The notes beneath the pieces are model-generated. The model had not been told where the DNA came from. It was given only the letters and a program-made list of their open reading frames with translations, and ran no database searches. A stretch of DNA of 64,000 nt from Oscheius dolichura (Eukaryota > Nematoda > Chromadorea > Rhabditida > Rhabditidae): assembly GCA_932521035.1 (NCBI GenBank), contig OW051492.1, forward strand, positions 7,130,001 to 7,194,000, written 5' to 3'. Positions 1 through 10,784 of this stretch are shown here, piece after piece. The stretch's first letter is position 1. Every line of letters begins with the position of its first letter. The position numbers were made by a program, and so were the translations under genes.

Positions 1-425
1 ACTGATTCGGACGGAATGATTCCCGCCGGATTGCTACATTTTCAAAGTGATTTTGGCGCATTTGATACATTTTCATTTTGATCGGCGGCCAGACTGCTAC
101 TGCACCGTTCATTTACCCCTCCTCCTTCTCTTCTTTTCCTTTTCTCTCCAAATCACGATCGCGGCGAGACCTTTTGACTACTGTATCTATCGCCCGCTTT
201 CGACAGCCAAGCTTCGGTTCAATTTCTAGCCTAAAAATTCGATCTCTTATTTTAGCGTATTTCACCCATTTCAGCGTTGTATTGTTAGTATTTCCTTCAA
301 TTTTATTAGAGATAAAGTACTTTTGATGCTTACAAAGCATACCATAAGTATATCTCTTCTGGATATCTTTTAATTCAGTTTTTTTCACTCTTCTTATATT
401 TCACATGGTTAGTTTATAGGTAAAA
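1..425. other. Upstream region of RPS17
   Basis: No gene is visible here. The stretch is pyrimidine-rich around 110-160 and AT-rich after 240. Just before the RPS17 start there is a TTTATAG acceptor-like site at about 413-419, followed by GTAAAA and the ATG, which fits a trans-splice acceptor. The open frames over 47-388 overlap each other, have no recognisable content and look like chance reading frames. Confidence 0.5.
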
Positions 426-1181
426 ATGGTCACCAGCCGCGTTCGTACCAAAACCGTCAAGAAGGCTTCTAAGGTCATTATTGAGAAGTATTACACTCGT
501 ATGACCAATGACTTCCATACTAATAAGAGAATTTGCGACGAGATTGCCGTTATTGGCAGCAAGAAGCTCCGCAATCGAATTGCTGGGTTAGTTTTTAATT
601 ATTTTTGAATTTTTAGAAGAAATCGAGTAAAATATATTGGTAAACTCATCAATTATGTAGTTCGCTTATTCCGTTTTGAATTTATACATGCTACGACCAG
701 CAGGACGATTGGGACGAAAAGCTACTACATCTAGTTGGTCAAAATCGTTTTAATAGAGTTCTAAAAGAAAGATTGGAGGTTTCCGTTTTTTTCTTTTTTA
801 ATAGTTTTAGTTACAAGTTTTTTTTTCAGATATATTACCCACTTGATGAAACGTATTGAACGTGGACCTGTCCGAGGAATTTCCATCAAGCTTCAAGAGG
901 AGGAGCGTGAGAGAAGAGATAATTACATGCCTGACATCTCTGTTATTGATCCCTCTTTGATTGCACCTTTCAAGGTCGACCAAAACGTGAAGGCTATGCT
1001 TGATGGACTTGTGAGTTTTTGCTTTTACACTACGATTGAGGTTTACCACCCCATCTTTTTACATTTTTCTGAATGGTGCTTCTTTTTATAATTTTCTTTG
1101 AAACGGAAAGTTTTTCAGGACATCGCACTTCCTGACGTTTCGGTTGACGACACCGTTAAAGCTACCAAAAGGAGCACATAA
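426..1181 (+). CDS. RPS17: 40S ribosomal protein S17 (eS17)
   Basis: Encodes a component of the small cytosolic ribosomal subunit. Three exons join cleanly: 426-586, 830-1010 and 1119-1181, giving 134 residues against about 135 in animals. The protein opens with the family's [19 protein letters not shown] stretch, continues with KKLRNRIAG across the first splice, then the hallmark [20 protein letters not shown] and a divergent, lysine-rich C-terminus. Donors are GTTAGT and GTGAGT, acceptors TTTTCAG. The start is the first ATG and matches family alignment. The C-terminal tail after about residue 100 is poorly conserved, as is usual for this family. Identification is firm; exon borders follow from reading frame and splice consensus. 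Confidence 0.96.
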
Positions 1182-3186
1182 TTTTGTTGTTATAACCTAT
1201 CTGGTTTCATATTGTTTCTCGTTGAACTAAATGAAGCTTGAGTTGTTCTATTTATTTCAGTCTTCGAAAGATATTGTATAGTAAAAAGCAGAATCAGATA
1301 AACTGAGCTGCCCCGCTTTTTCGAAGTGGTCTTCATCAGCTGGTACCACGTCAATTTCGTTTCCATAAAGTGGCTCAGAAATGGGCTCGGGCAGGGCTAA
1401 ACATCTGACAATTTCGTCTTATATTTCTTTTACCTATCCAATTGCAATCGCTTTCAATCAAATGTGTAGCGAAGACAGTGTAGGGATCTTCTATCATGAG
1501 CAGAAAAACTCGTGCTGCTTTGGCAAAATTCTTAGGAGTGTTGCACGACGGGAAAAGAAGAGGAGAGAAGATTATTATCACATCGAAAAATTCGTTATTA
1601 GCAAACAGATGGGACTCCAACCAGTCAGAGCCTGATGGGAATTGGCAGAGGTAGTTATCAGTTTGTCGAGTGATTTGCAAAGGAGATAAATGGTTTGTCT
1701 GGAGTCACTTCCCAGCTGGTCAATTAGTCTGCAGTAGACGATAGGTAAGTATGGATAATGTAATTGTACCCAGTTGTGAATACTTTGATAAGTTCATCGG
1801 ATACTGTTTGTGTGATACACAGGAGTTCTTCGAAGGGAAACATGGGAGGAAGTGTGAATATGAGCTCCTAAAATTCGTCGGGTTTCTGTTTAGGGTACTT
1901 ACTCTTAGAGCTGCCAATAGTACGTTGGGATGGGAAGAAACAATGTCGGTACGGCTTAGTGTGAGCCGGTGGATTCGCTTGAGCAGCAGTTCTACTTCTG
2001 CAATGATTTTATTGGATATTATATTTTTTTGTCTACCGGGGGTACTCTGGTATCGCAGACCGAGATAATAAGACGATGTATCCGTTCCGAGCCATTCCGA
2101 ATCACACAAAGTGGCGAGAAAGTACTGAAGGTTATACTTATATGCACAAAGGTTACGGCTTGATGTCCTTATGCGGACAAGGGGGGTTATAAGACGCTAT
2201 TGAGGAGTAGGGACTCCTTTATTGGAATACCTCAAACCTCATCACATTATTCAAGACTGCGCCCGTGACCTTGCATAGAACGTATGGCAAACAGGGATCT
2301 GCCAACCACTCACATTCTCTTTTCCCATTTGTTCCAAATTCCGATTCAGTCAACTTGACAGTCAAACGGCCACTTGTAGATCGCCTTTGCGAACAACACA
2401 TAAAACCTATGGGGTCGGGCCAACGAGTTCGCGAAGGTAGAACCCATGGAAACGTTACATAAAATTGCGACCCTTCCCTCTAACCATACATGGGCAAAAC
2501 GCCCAAAATCGGGCGCGCCCGTGCGCGTGCCCATGTATGCCTCTAACAAGAATATCCTACCCTAATAATAGGGAGATCTCTGTCTGTAAGACCTGTCGTT
2601 TGTGTAGATCGACAGGTCAAATGAGAGAAGCAGAAAGTTTCGACCGATATAAACTAATCCCAGCGTGGCCAACGGCCGCCGGAGGCATACTAGTATTAGC
2701 ATAGGGAAAGCTATGGCGAACCTGGAGAGATGATTCTTGAGTAAGATTTTTTCTGAACTTCTGCTTGCGTGGAATATTTTTAGGAACCCGTACTTCCAGT
2801 TGATGAAATCTGGCTCTCTCAACACCTATCTGAAGTAGGTCGTCGAATGATAAAGGCATCGGAATTTCTAAACTCACCTTGGGTCTCATGCAGGCGGCAA
2901 GCTGTTTGAGATGGAAAGGGCGTCGACTGCGTACCGCCCTGCGAGGAGATTAGAACCGGAAAAGGGTACTTCAGAAAGCTCAGCAACTTCAAGCAAAATC
3001 TGCCGACGACGATGGTCATACGATTTGGAACAGACAAGAAAGCGATCGCCAATGAGATGTCTCGAACCGGCATAAACTAATAGTTGGTTACGATTACGAT
3101 TTATCTCCAGCGGTATATGAATACAACAGTGATAAAGTTAACATTAACAGGGATCAAGTAGTGAACAAAGAGGAAGGGAAAAGCCT
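1182..3186. other. 2 kb between RPS17 and eIF1, no assigned gene
   Basis: No gene could be identified. Two minus-strand stretches look protein-like: one ending at 1258 (about 50 codons over 1258-1412, including PISEPLYGNEIDVV) and one over about 1574-1810 (including LIDQLGSDSRQTIYLLCKSL, ending in a stop). A + strand frame at 1496-1654 is also open for 52 codons. None matches a family I know and no consistent splicing joins them. They may be remnants of a transposon or of an uncharacterised gene. The remainder, including the longer open frames between 1720 and 3073, looks non-coding. Confidence 0.4.
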
Positions 3187-5456
3187 TTAGAATCCGTGAA
3201 CTTTGCAATTATCTTCTTTCACAATTCCAACCTGCAAATATTACAATTAGTTGTATCAAAAACTATTTCGGCTATGTATGCTAAAAACCGATGGGAGAAG
3301 GCACATATGAAATGTAACATACCTTTACAAGAAACTCTTTAATCTGCTGTCGCTGATCTCCAGTGAACTGCATGACTTCTCCATATTCAGGATGTTCGAC
3401 TATAGTTCCATTACAACTGTATTCCTACAAAATTATTTTTAGATACCTTGTTCTCAAAGGAATCTTTTATAATAACCATCAAGATTACATCGCCTCCCCC
3501 CAAGCACCAGCAACGCCAAAAGACAGCTTGCAAGCAGTTATAAAAAGATGGGATGCCGTTCATGTTTATTTGCAAAGTATGACAATAAAATGATCTTGTC
3601 TATCTGACGTTAAAAAATGAGCATGGAACACTTTGTCACAAAGGGTAAAATTCCTTTTTCTGAGTTCCTCAGCTAATGTTATGTACATTTTCTCATACAT
3701 AATGATCTTGTTAAAATTATCCAACTGATTCCTATGTATCCATTCAAGTGGATTATTGTAGAACACATCAGCTTCATCTTCCTTTCCATTTCCTTCTATA
3801 TCAGGACTACAATCCAATTGTTTGATGCCGCTTATTGTGTCGTGGAAAAAACTATATCCAGGAAGAGAATAACATGGCATAAGCAGTAGGAGATTTGGTT
3901 TCTCATCTCCATGATTTTTTTCCAAAACAGCGTGAGCTGCCGCGTAAGGTCCTCGTTGATGAATTAACCCAGTGTAGACGGCAACAGCAACGTTGGCAGT
4001 GATCATAAACCAATAAAAATACGTTTTCAATTTATGATGACGGCGGTCGGCAAAGAAGGATCCACCATAGAGACATAGTAGTGGAATCACAGGAAGTAGA
4101 AACCGTTGCTCCTTGTGCGGTAAGACGGAATGGAAGAGTATGTAGAAAACCGCGATGATTAATGGTAAAAGAGCTGGTCGGAGCGGGGTAAAAATTCCAA
4201 GGAGTATCGGAAGGCATTGGAGAGTAAGTACCGATGGCAATCCTTGGGTCCACAGCCAATGCCACGGATGCGTTCCAAAATGAGCACTACCGCCAGTCAC
4301 CACATTGAACATGAGAAAATTCCACGCTGTAGAAGTGAGTCGTCCATAAAAAAGTGAATCCAATCCCAATGAAATTCCCATAACCAAAATGCACATTGGA
4401 AGAACCGTACTGAAGATCAACTTGAGCGGTGTCCTGCTGAAGATCAAATGGTGGATTCCAAGCACAAGCCAGATCAAAGCCGCGGTTGGTCGAATCACTA
4501 TTGTTAAAAATCCAATAGCCATATAAGGCCAAACTTTTCCTCGATAGTTGCATCCTTCCCAAGGGAACCATTGGAGAGCCAGCAATGTGAGAGCTGTTTC
4601 CAATGAGTTTGATAATGTTCTGCTACCACAGTAAAAGACGAACCAGCAGCTCAAGTATGTGCTCTTGGCGTAATGTGCTCCAACAGACGTCGGAAGAAGT
4701 CTATCAGCTAACGATAAATAGGCGAAGTCTCCCAATGAAAACATTAAAGCGTGTTGGATGCGTGGCGCTAGATATATCCATGATTGAGTGTCCAATCCTA
4801 AGAAGGAGAGTGTTGAGTACAAAGCGGCAATGATGGCAGGATGAAGGACGGATCGAAGGGCAGCACTCCATTCCCAGCTGAGATGCCCGGTAGAGAACAC
4901 TATCGAATGAGCGATCTCGGATGATTGGTAGACCTCATCAGGAACGAACCAGCTGCGGACGACAAATACGCTTAGAAGGCGAAATGATGCAAGTAGTAGA
5001 AGGACGTACAACGACGGCATCTCACTGTAATAGGATGCATCACCACGGAAATAATCCATGTTTGCTTCCCATACTGCGGTAAAAACCTCTCAAGATCAAC
5101 CCCCAAATAGATGCTCTTTTAACTTATTTTTCAAGCGTGGTGGTTACATTAAACATAGAAAAAAAACAAGTTTTACTCACCTTCTTCAGATATCTGACAA
5201 TTTTTTTCAAGTCGTATTCTGGTGCAACTCCTTGTACAGTAGTGATGGTTTTTCTTCCTGTACGCTGTTGAATACGAATGTGGCAGAATCCTTGGCGGGT
5301 TCCCTCTTCGTCTTCAAGTTGCTCGAACGCGTCTAAATTATAAAGTAAGAAATGATAAAGAAAAAAAAGAACGCCACACAAAATCATTTTAACTAGTCAG
5401 TACTGGTCATGACTTCACCTACCTTTGGGTTTGTTTAAATTGGTGATATTAGCCAT
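3187..5456 (-). CDS. EIF1: Translation initiation factor eIF1 (SUI1 family)
   Basis: eIF1 binds the 40S subunit near the P site and enforces start-codon fidelity. Four exons, in transcript order 5423-5456, 5181-5332, 3323-3424 and 3187-3231, join in frame to 110 residues (human 113). Diagnostic stretches are IRIQQRTGRKTITTVQGV in exon 2, CNGTIVEHPEYGEVMQF in exon 3 and a C-terminal KVHGF. All donors are GT (GTAGGT, GTGAGT, GTATGT) and acceptors TTTAG/GTAG/GCAG. An ATTTTCAG acceptor lies about 20 bases upstream of the ATG, consistent with trans-splicing. Intron 2 is about 1.76 kb, far longer than any other intron here, because the complete PIGB gene sits inside it on the same strand. Confidence 0.95.
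3566..5059 (-). CDS. PIGB: GPI mannosyltransferase 3 (PIG-B, GT22 family)
   Basis: An ER multi-pass enzyme that adds the third mannose to the GPI-anchor precursor using dolichol-phosphate mannose. The gene is a single uninterrupted 497-codon frame, which is unusual in this intron-rich window. It has the N-terminal luminal acidic motif PDEVYQSSEIAH after the first membrane segment, followed by TGHLSWEW, CGSRTLSNSLETALT, IRPTAALIW and HKEQRFLLPV. These are typical of GT22 enzymes and closest to PIG-B rather than PIG-Z, ALG9 or ALG12. Many hydrophobic segments run through residues 15-350. It lies completely inside eIF1 intron 2 on the same strand. A start-proximal CCGCAG acceptor-like site 15 bases upstream could let it receive a spliced leader. 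Its intronless state might reflect retroposition, but that is inference. Confidence 0.9.
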   Translation of the reverse strand: MDYFRGDASYYSEMPSLYVLLLLASFRLLSVFVVRSWFVPDEVYQSSEIAHSIVFSTGHLSWEWSAALRSVLHPAIIAALYSTLSFLGLDTQSWIYLAPRIQHALMFSLGDFAYLSLADRLLPTSVGAHYAKSTYLSCWFVFYCGSRTLSNSLETALTLLALQWFPWEGCNYRGKVWPYMAIGFLTIVIRPTAALIWLVLGIHHLIFSRTPLKLIFSTVLPMCILVMGISLGLDSLFYGRLTSTAWNFLMFNVVTGGSAHFGTHPWHWLWTQGLPSVLTLQCLPILLGIFTPLRPALLPLIIAVFYILFHSVLPHKEQRFLLPVIPLLCLYGGSFFADRRHHKLKTYFYWFMITANVAVAVYTGLIHQRGPYAAAHAVLEKNHGDEKPNLLLLMPCYSLPGYSFFHDTISGIKQLDCSPDIEGNGKEDEADVFYNNPLEWIHRNQLDNFNKIIMYEKMYITLAEELRKRNFTLCDKVFHAHFLTSDRQDHFIVILCK

Positions 5457-5721
5457 ATAATTTCAAACAAGATAGATCCTGAAAATACAATTTTATTGAA
5501 TATGCAACAAGAGATAAAATAATTCAATTCAATGTAACGAATAACTGTTCGATTAGCATCATGTAAGCAAGAACCGTCGGATAAATTTCATGTAAACAGC
5601 ACACACAATATAACGAATCGATTTCACGTTTCAAACAGTGAACAAATAAGTTGTAAAACGTATTTACTACAAACAATAAAAATAAATTAACAACCTATGA
5701 GATCAATAACAAAATAATCAG
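5457..5721. other. Gap between eIF1 and valyl-tRNA synthetase
   Basis: An AT-rich spacer between the eIF1 5' end and the ValRS stop codon, both on the minus strand. An ATTTTCAG acceptor for eIF1 lies close to its ATG. ValRS would need its poly(A) site here. No gene is seen. The same-strand spacing of about 265 bases would allow co-transcription. Confidence 0.45.
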
Positions 5722-8700
5722 TTAGTCTATATCCAACAGAATGCCTTTGAGACGTGCTGCCTCTTCTGCGCTGCTTTTAGCTACAGCAGCAGCCTGTTCA
5801 GCTTTTCTTGTTGACTTTGATATTACTGCTTGTTTTACCTATATAAATTTATAAAAATAATAAGTATACCGTACCTTTCCGCCCAACGTGTCGCGCTGTA
5901 CAATTTCGTAGTACTTTTGAGATTTATCAGAAAAAAGTTTGGTCCTTTGTTCTGTCTTTTGCAGTAACCGCTTTAAACGGGCTACAAATTCGCCTTTATG
6001 GGCATCCTAAACAACGCATTTGTAATATGCGTATCTACCTCTATTTTCAACGCCAATATGGCACTGGAACCTGGAACTGAACAAGGCATATAGCCTTTAG
6101 GAATCTCTGCCCGTGATTTTACTACCGATGTCAACCGAAGAAACGCCAAATTATAGAAAATTTCTGCAAAGTCCTCTATTTCAGCATCCACCATAACAGC
6201 TGAAAAAATTTAAAGATATAATACAAAATCAAAAAGAACCTTCAAATTCCATTTTATTAGGAAGTTCCAACTGTTGCCTAATAGAGCGAACAGCTGAGAT
6301 AGCTGCCAAGGCAAGGTTGAACTTTTCTTCTAACTCTTCATCCCTGTGCAGTGAAAAAAATGAAGCCTTAAACGTATAGTAAAAGAGTTCTAGTATTTTA
6401 TACCTTTACAAAATCAGAATGGATTGAACCAGCTTCTCGGTTAAAAACTCTTTCATACAGATGCTCGGCGATAAATGGCATAAAGACGGACAACTGGACG
6501 AATGATGGCTGTACTACCCGTTTTAAGGTCGTTCTGATTTCTTCCAATCGCTCAGTATCGTTATTCCAGAGTGCTTGCTTCGTGCTTTCCTAAAAATTTG
6601 TCAATTATCTCGTTTGGAAATATGGCATTACAATATACACGTCACACAGATTTGCCCGGATGAAATGATAAAGAGCGTTAAAAGCAAGATGAGGTGCAAA
6701 CAGAGACATATGATGTTCCACGCTGCTTAAAGTGTGGGAAAACTTTGATAAAATCCACTTGTCCTAAAAATCTAGTAATAAATCCATAAAAAGAAGCTTA
6801 CGGCAATCGATTCAGAATCTTTTTCCTTTCTACTGTGGCATTTTTCAGTAATCTGTTCCATGTAATTTGCAAGATTCCATAATTTGTTGCAGAAACGCAT
6901 CCCTTCAGAAGCAAGATCAACTATATTCAGTGGTATATCCGTTGATAGAGCATCGTGACGAAGAAGAGCGAATCGAAGTGCATCGGCTCCGGCTCTCGGC
7001 AGGCCTTCTGGATAGCGTTTTTGTAAATCGTTACGTGCTACTTCTATAAACTATTTTTATGTCGTTTTGCATAAAAAAACACGAACCTTTCTCTTTTTCG
7101 CTCAATGCACTTTCATGTAATCTTTTCAACATATTTTCTAACGAAATTCCATCCAAAACATCCAGAGGATCAATAACATTTCCTAAGCTTTTACTAAAAT
7201 CTTATTCATTGTTAAAATAAACAAATTGAACAACCTCATTTTTCTTCCGCTTTGGTCTCGAATCAAGCCATGCAGAACCACCATGCTAAAGGGAACCTGG
7301 TTGGTCAGAAGCATAGTCATTCCAATCATCCTTACAACCCAAAATCCAAGAATATCCCAGCCTGTTTCTAATATGTTCAGTGGTATTTCTGTAGGAGTGA
7401 AACCACTATCCATCCAACCTCGTGTAACCAAAGGTACTAATGCGGAGCTAGAAAAACGCAAATAAATATAAGATTTGAGCCTACCTAAACCATGTATCTA
7501 AAACGTTATTATCTTGAATAATGTCTTTTGTTTGCAATTGCCGAGCTGCATCCTCAATACTTTCAGCAATAATCCAAGCATTTCCATCAATTGTATATGC
7601 GGGAATTCTATGACCCCAATCCAAATGTCTGCTTAAACACCATGGCTCTTGATATTGTAGCCAATCATTTAGTTTCCCATGATAAAACGAAGGGGCTATT
7701 TTGATCTTAATTATATTTTTTCAAAACATAAAGTAAATACTCGATTCGTATCTATCGCTTTTTGAACCTTGTTGTGCATTTGCCGTGTGTCCATAAACCA
7801 CTGTTCTGTTAATCGCGGTTCGATAATGTCCCCTAAATATTTCTTTTAAATACAACCAGATGTCTAAAAACCTGTCCGACTACAAATCGTGATATGAGCA
7901 TTGATATGCTGTTGTTCTTGCCCAAGTAGATTCAACGACTTCAGTGTTTCAATAACCTGTTAGCCTATAATGGCAACAAAAATAACCTACTTTTATTCTT
8001 GCATCAAATCTATCCAATCCTTCAAATTCTTGTGGAACATTAACTAACTTTCCAGCAGCATCTATACAATGTTTCTTGATTATACTATCGCTATTAGATG
8101 TAATCTCATCCTCATGTTTAGTAAATATTTGATAATCAAGGAAATCATGGGTAGGAGTTATTTTCAGAACACCTAAAATATGTAGGGTGGTTTCTTATTT
8201 AAAATATACCGGTTCCTTTATCGCGTATTACAGCGGAATCTGCCACGATTGGCAAGAATATATCTGATAGAATAGGATGTCGTGCTCGTTCTCCGATAAA
8301 ACTAAAGACACAATATATTACATAAATATCAATCATTTCTCGCCGTTGGTATCGATCATCCTCAGGGTGAACAGCCAAAGCAACATCCGCAAATACTGTT
8401 TCAGGTCTTGTCGTTCCAACTTCAACGAAACTATAAAAATTTAAATTAAAAAAGTAATACCACATACCCTCCTTTTTCTAAAGGATAACGTATTACAAAC
8501 ATTTTCCCAACTTCTATCTGGCGTTTGCCTCCATTAGGTGAAGGGATTGAAACGGTTCCATGATCAGGCATATCAATTCGTTCAACCTCCTGAAACGCTG
8601 AAAGTGTTGCTCTCATTACTTCAAAGAGAACTAACCTGATCGGAAAGACAACTTTTCAGTGAAGGGCACCAGTGAACAAGTCTTCTATCCCGATAAATAA

Positions 8701-9827
8701 ATTCTTGTTTATGCAGCTCGCAAAAAGCTCTTGTCACAGCCCTACTAAACTTCTAAAGTAATATTGCCACTGTTTATTGCCTTATGAACCTCATCTAATG
8801 TATAATAACTGTTTTTCCAATTAAGTGTAGCTCCCATTTTGCATAATTGTTCCTTGATTACTTGGGAATTTCTAAAATGAGGAAAGAATGAAACATACTA
8901 TATAGCATAGGATTACAGACAATAAACGGCATTTTTTGAATTTGAAAACCTCGTTCTCAATAGTTTTGTGAAGACTTACTCTTTACTCCACATTTGGCAT
9001 TGTTCTAAAAAATTGTGCTGCGTCAACTGGTCGCGAGTGAGTTTTTGTTCAAACCACAATTTCCTCTCAACTACTGACTGTGTAGCAATTCCGGCATGAT
9101 CAAACCCAGGTATCCATTCCGCCTAGGAAGCAGCTGGAGAAAATAGTACTGACCTACCCTACCTCCTTTTATTCGATGATGACGACAAAACGAATCTTCT
9201 ATTGTTGCTGTGAGGGCATGTCCTAGGTGAAGTTTACCGGTCACATTGGGTGGAGGAAGTGCCATTGTAAAAAGAGGCCCTGAATTCATTCCCATGTGTT
9301 CAAAAGTGAACATTTTTTGCCTTGGTCCTCCCTTTGGTGTTTTTCGTTCAAGTTGGAAAATTTTTTTCTTGAAAAATTGGTTCATTCGATAGCGCCTCTG
9401 GCCGTCAGATAGCTGAGCTGGTTTCTAACGGTTTGGAACGTCACAGTGAGGAATAGACAGCGTTTTACTAGAATTAAGCCTTTTTCTATGAGTGGTCTAC
9501 TTTTGCCAAGGCTTATAGAAGGGCTTAATTCTGGTAAAACGTTGTCGATTCCTCACTGTGACGCTCCCAAGTCGATGAAAGAAATTCTCCTTGTAGACGG
9601 GGAGAGACGCCATCGAATGGATCTACTCTCATCTCCCAATAAAAATTTCTTGAAATGGGAAATTCGGGCAAAAATGGGTTAATAAATGTTCATTACTGTC
9701 ATATCTTATATTTGCATCAGTAAGCCAGAAATGTACCTTTATGACCGTAATTCGAAGCAGCCCATTCAGTTCGTTTAACATAATCTTTTTGTACTAGGTC
9801 GATATTAAAAGAGCTAAATATTATCAT
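5722..9827 (-). CDS. VARS: Valyl-tRNA synthetase
   Basis: A class Ia synthetase that charges tRNA-Val. The secure part starts within the exon at 9385-9071 with [16 protein letters not shown] (HIGH-type signature). The CP1 editing domain follows with [20 protein letters not shown] at 8400-8330. Next come [14 protein letters not shown] and the KMSKS loop, which is split by a short intron around 7195-7240 ([18 protein letters not shown]). The anticodon-binding helical domain leads to a short Ala/Lys-rich coiled-coil tail ending LKGILLDID. There are more than ten short introns. A candidate first exon at 9827-9735 (starting [16 protein letters not shown]) joins in phase to CCAG|CT just upstream of residue RMNQFF. 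If correct, the intervening intron holds a foldback element. The absence of a GST-like N-terminus fits a mitochondrial or dual-use enzyme, but I cannot decide which. The first exon is less certain than the rest. Confidence 0.9.
9439..9563. mobile_element. 125-bp foldback (MITE-like) element
   Basis: Two inverted arms of about 42 bases begin CGTCACAGTGAGGAAT and end ATTCCTCACTGTGACG, with only a few mismatches and about 40 bases between them. The gene structure does not explain the arms, and they have the shape of a small non-autonomous terminal-inverted-repeat element. It lies in the putative first intron of ValRS. A second copy elsewhere in the genome would confirm mobility; none is seen in this window. 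Confidence 0.7.
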
Positions 9828-10312
9828 GATTCAATAAGTTAAAAAACAAAACCTTAAATTACGTGATATGAAAACTCGTTTGCAGGGGTAGGTATATTGT
9901 GCACCAATCATTCATCAAAATAAATAATGCTCTTCAATAGAAATGCTGAAAGATATCATGAAAAAAAGCTATTCAACAAAAGATGTGCAAACAAGCTAAA
10001 AGATTTACACAGTACAAAAGTGCTCATCTCATCTGCCACTGAAGAGTGAGACATGCAGGTCGCGTTTACTTGGTGTCACATTAGTGGGACTTTATTTTGA
10101 GTGGGGTTACCCTTAGAATTCATAAAAACTATGATCAAATTATGAATACACAAGCAAAAAGAGGCAAAAAAGAACCTAACTAGCGGAGATATCGACGACA
10201 AGGAACTGTATAAAAAACGAAAAACAAAGACAATTCGAAGCCATTATTTGGCGGTAAAGACGGTCCTAACGCGGACGAGCGTCGGAAGACTTTTTTTGAT
10301 CTGCCTCTTTCT
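9828..10312. other. Spacer before the 10.3 kb foldback element
   Basis: An AT-rich stretch between the divergently arranged ValRS (-) and zinc-knuckle gene (+). It should contain the promoter of ValRS. No gene, tRNA or clear core-promoter motif is seen. Confidence 0.4.
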
Positions 10313-10687
10313 GGGCCAACGTTCTTCCTCACCGCACCCAAAAACTCACCAAATGCTCGCCGCGCTCGAATAATTCGACCTTGCTTATTTTTTGTATGTC
10401 TATCTTGTTCAAAATTTTATGGCGGACAAGCTGATGTAGGCTATATTCCATAAGAAAAAAAGGCTGAGATATAACCCAAAATAGAGCTTTTGAGGTGAAA
10501 ATAGCGTTTCTCTCGATAACTCAGTAATTTCTTATTCTTATGGAATATGGAATATAACCTATATCAACTTGTCCGCCATAAAATTCTGAACAAGATAGAC
10601 ATAAAAAAAATAAACAAGGTCGAATTATTCGAGCGCGGCGAGCATTGGGTGAGTTTTTTTGGGTGCGGTGAGGAAGAACGTTGGCCC
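10313..10687. mobile_element. 375-bp MITE with long terminal inverted repeats
   Basis: The left end reads GGGCCAACGTTCTTCCTCAC and the right end is its reverse complement. The inverted arms extend about 130 bases each with few mismatches, through a segment that includes the sequence around GCTCGCCGCGCTCGAATAATTC and TGGCGGACAAG. The centre is AT-rich and has no coding potential, so this is a non-autonomous DNA element. The outer 40 bases recur at 57704-57742 with only small differences, showing a dispersed family. It ends about 60 bases before the acceptor used by the zinc-knuckle gene, so it may supply or alter that gene's promoter. Confidence 0.85.
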
Positions 10688-10784
10688 TCTTTTTGCCTTC
10701 TCAACTCTCAACTGCTTTTCCTGCTTCACAGCAATTTACGATCTCTTTCAGAACAATCGAGAGGAAACTCGGGCAGTGAACAAA

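Noticed and set aside
3566-5059. PIG-Z, ALG9 or ALG12 instead of PIGB
   Set aside because: The SRTLSNSLETALT and IRPTAALIW stretches fit PIG-B best among GT22 enzymes, though a phylogeny would settle it.
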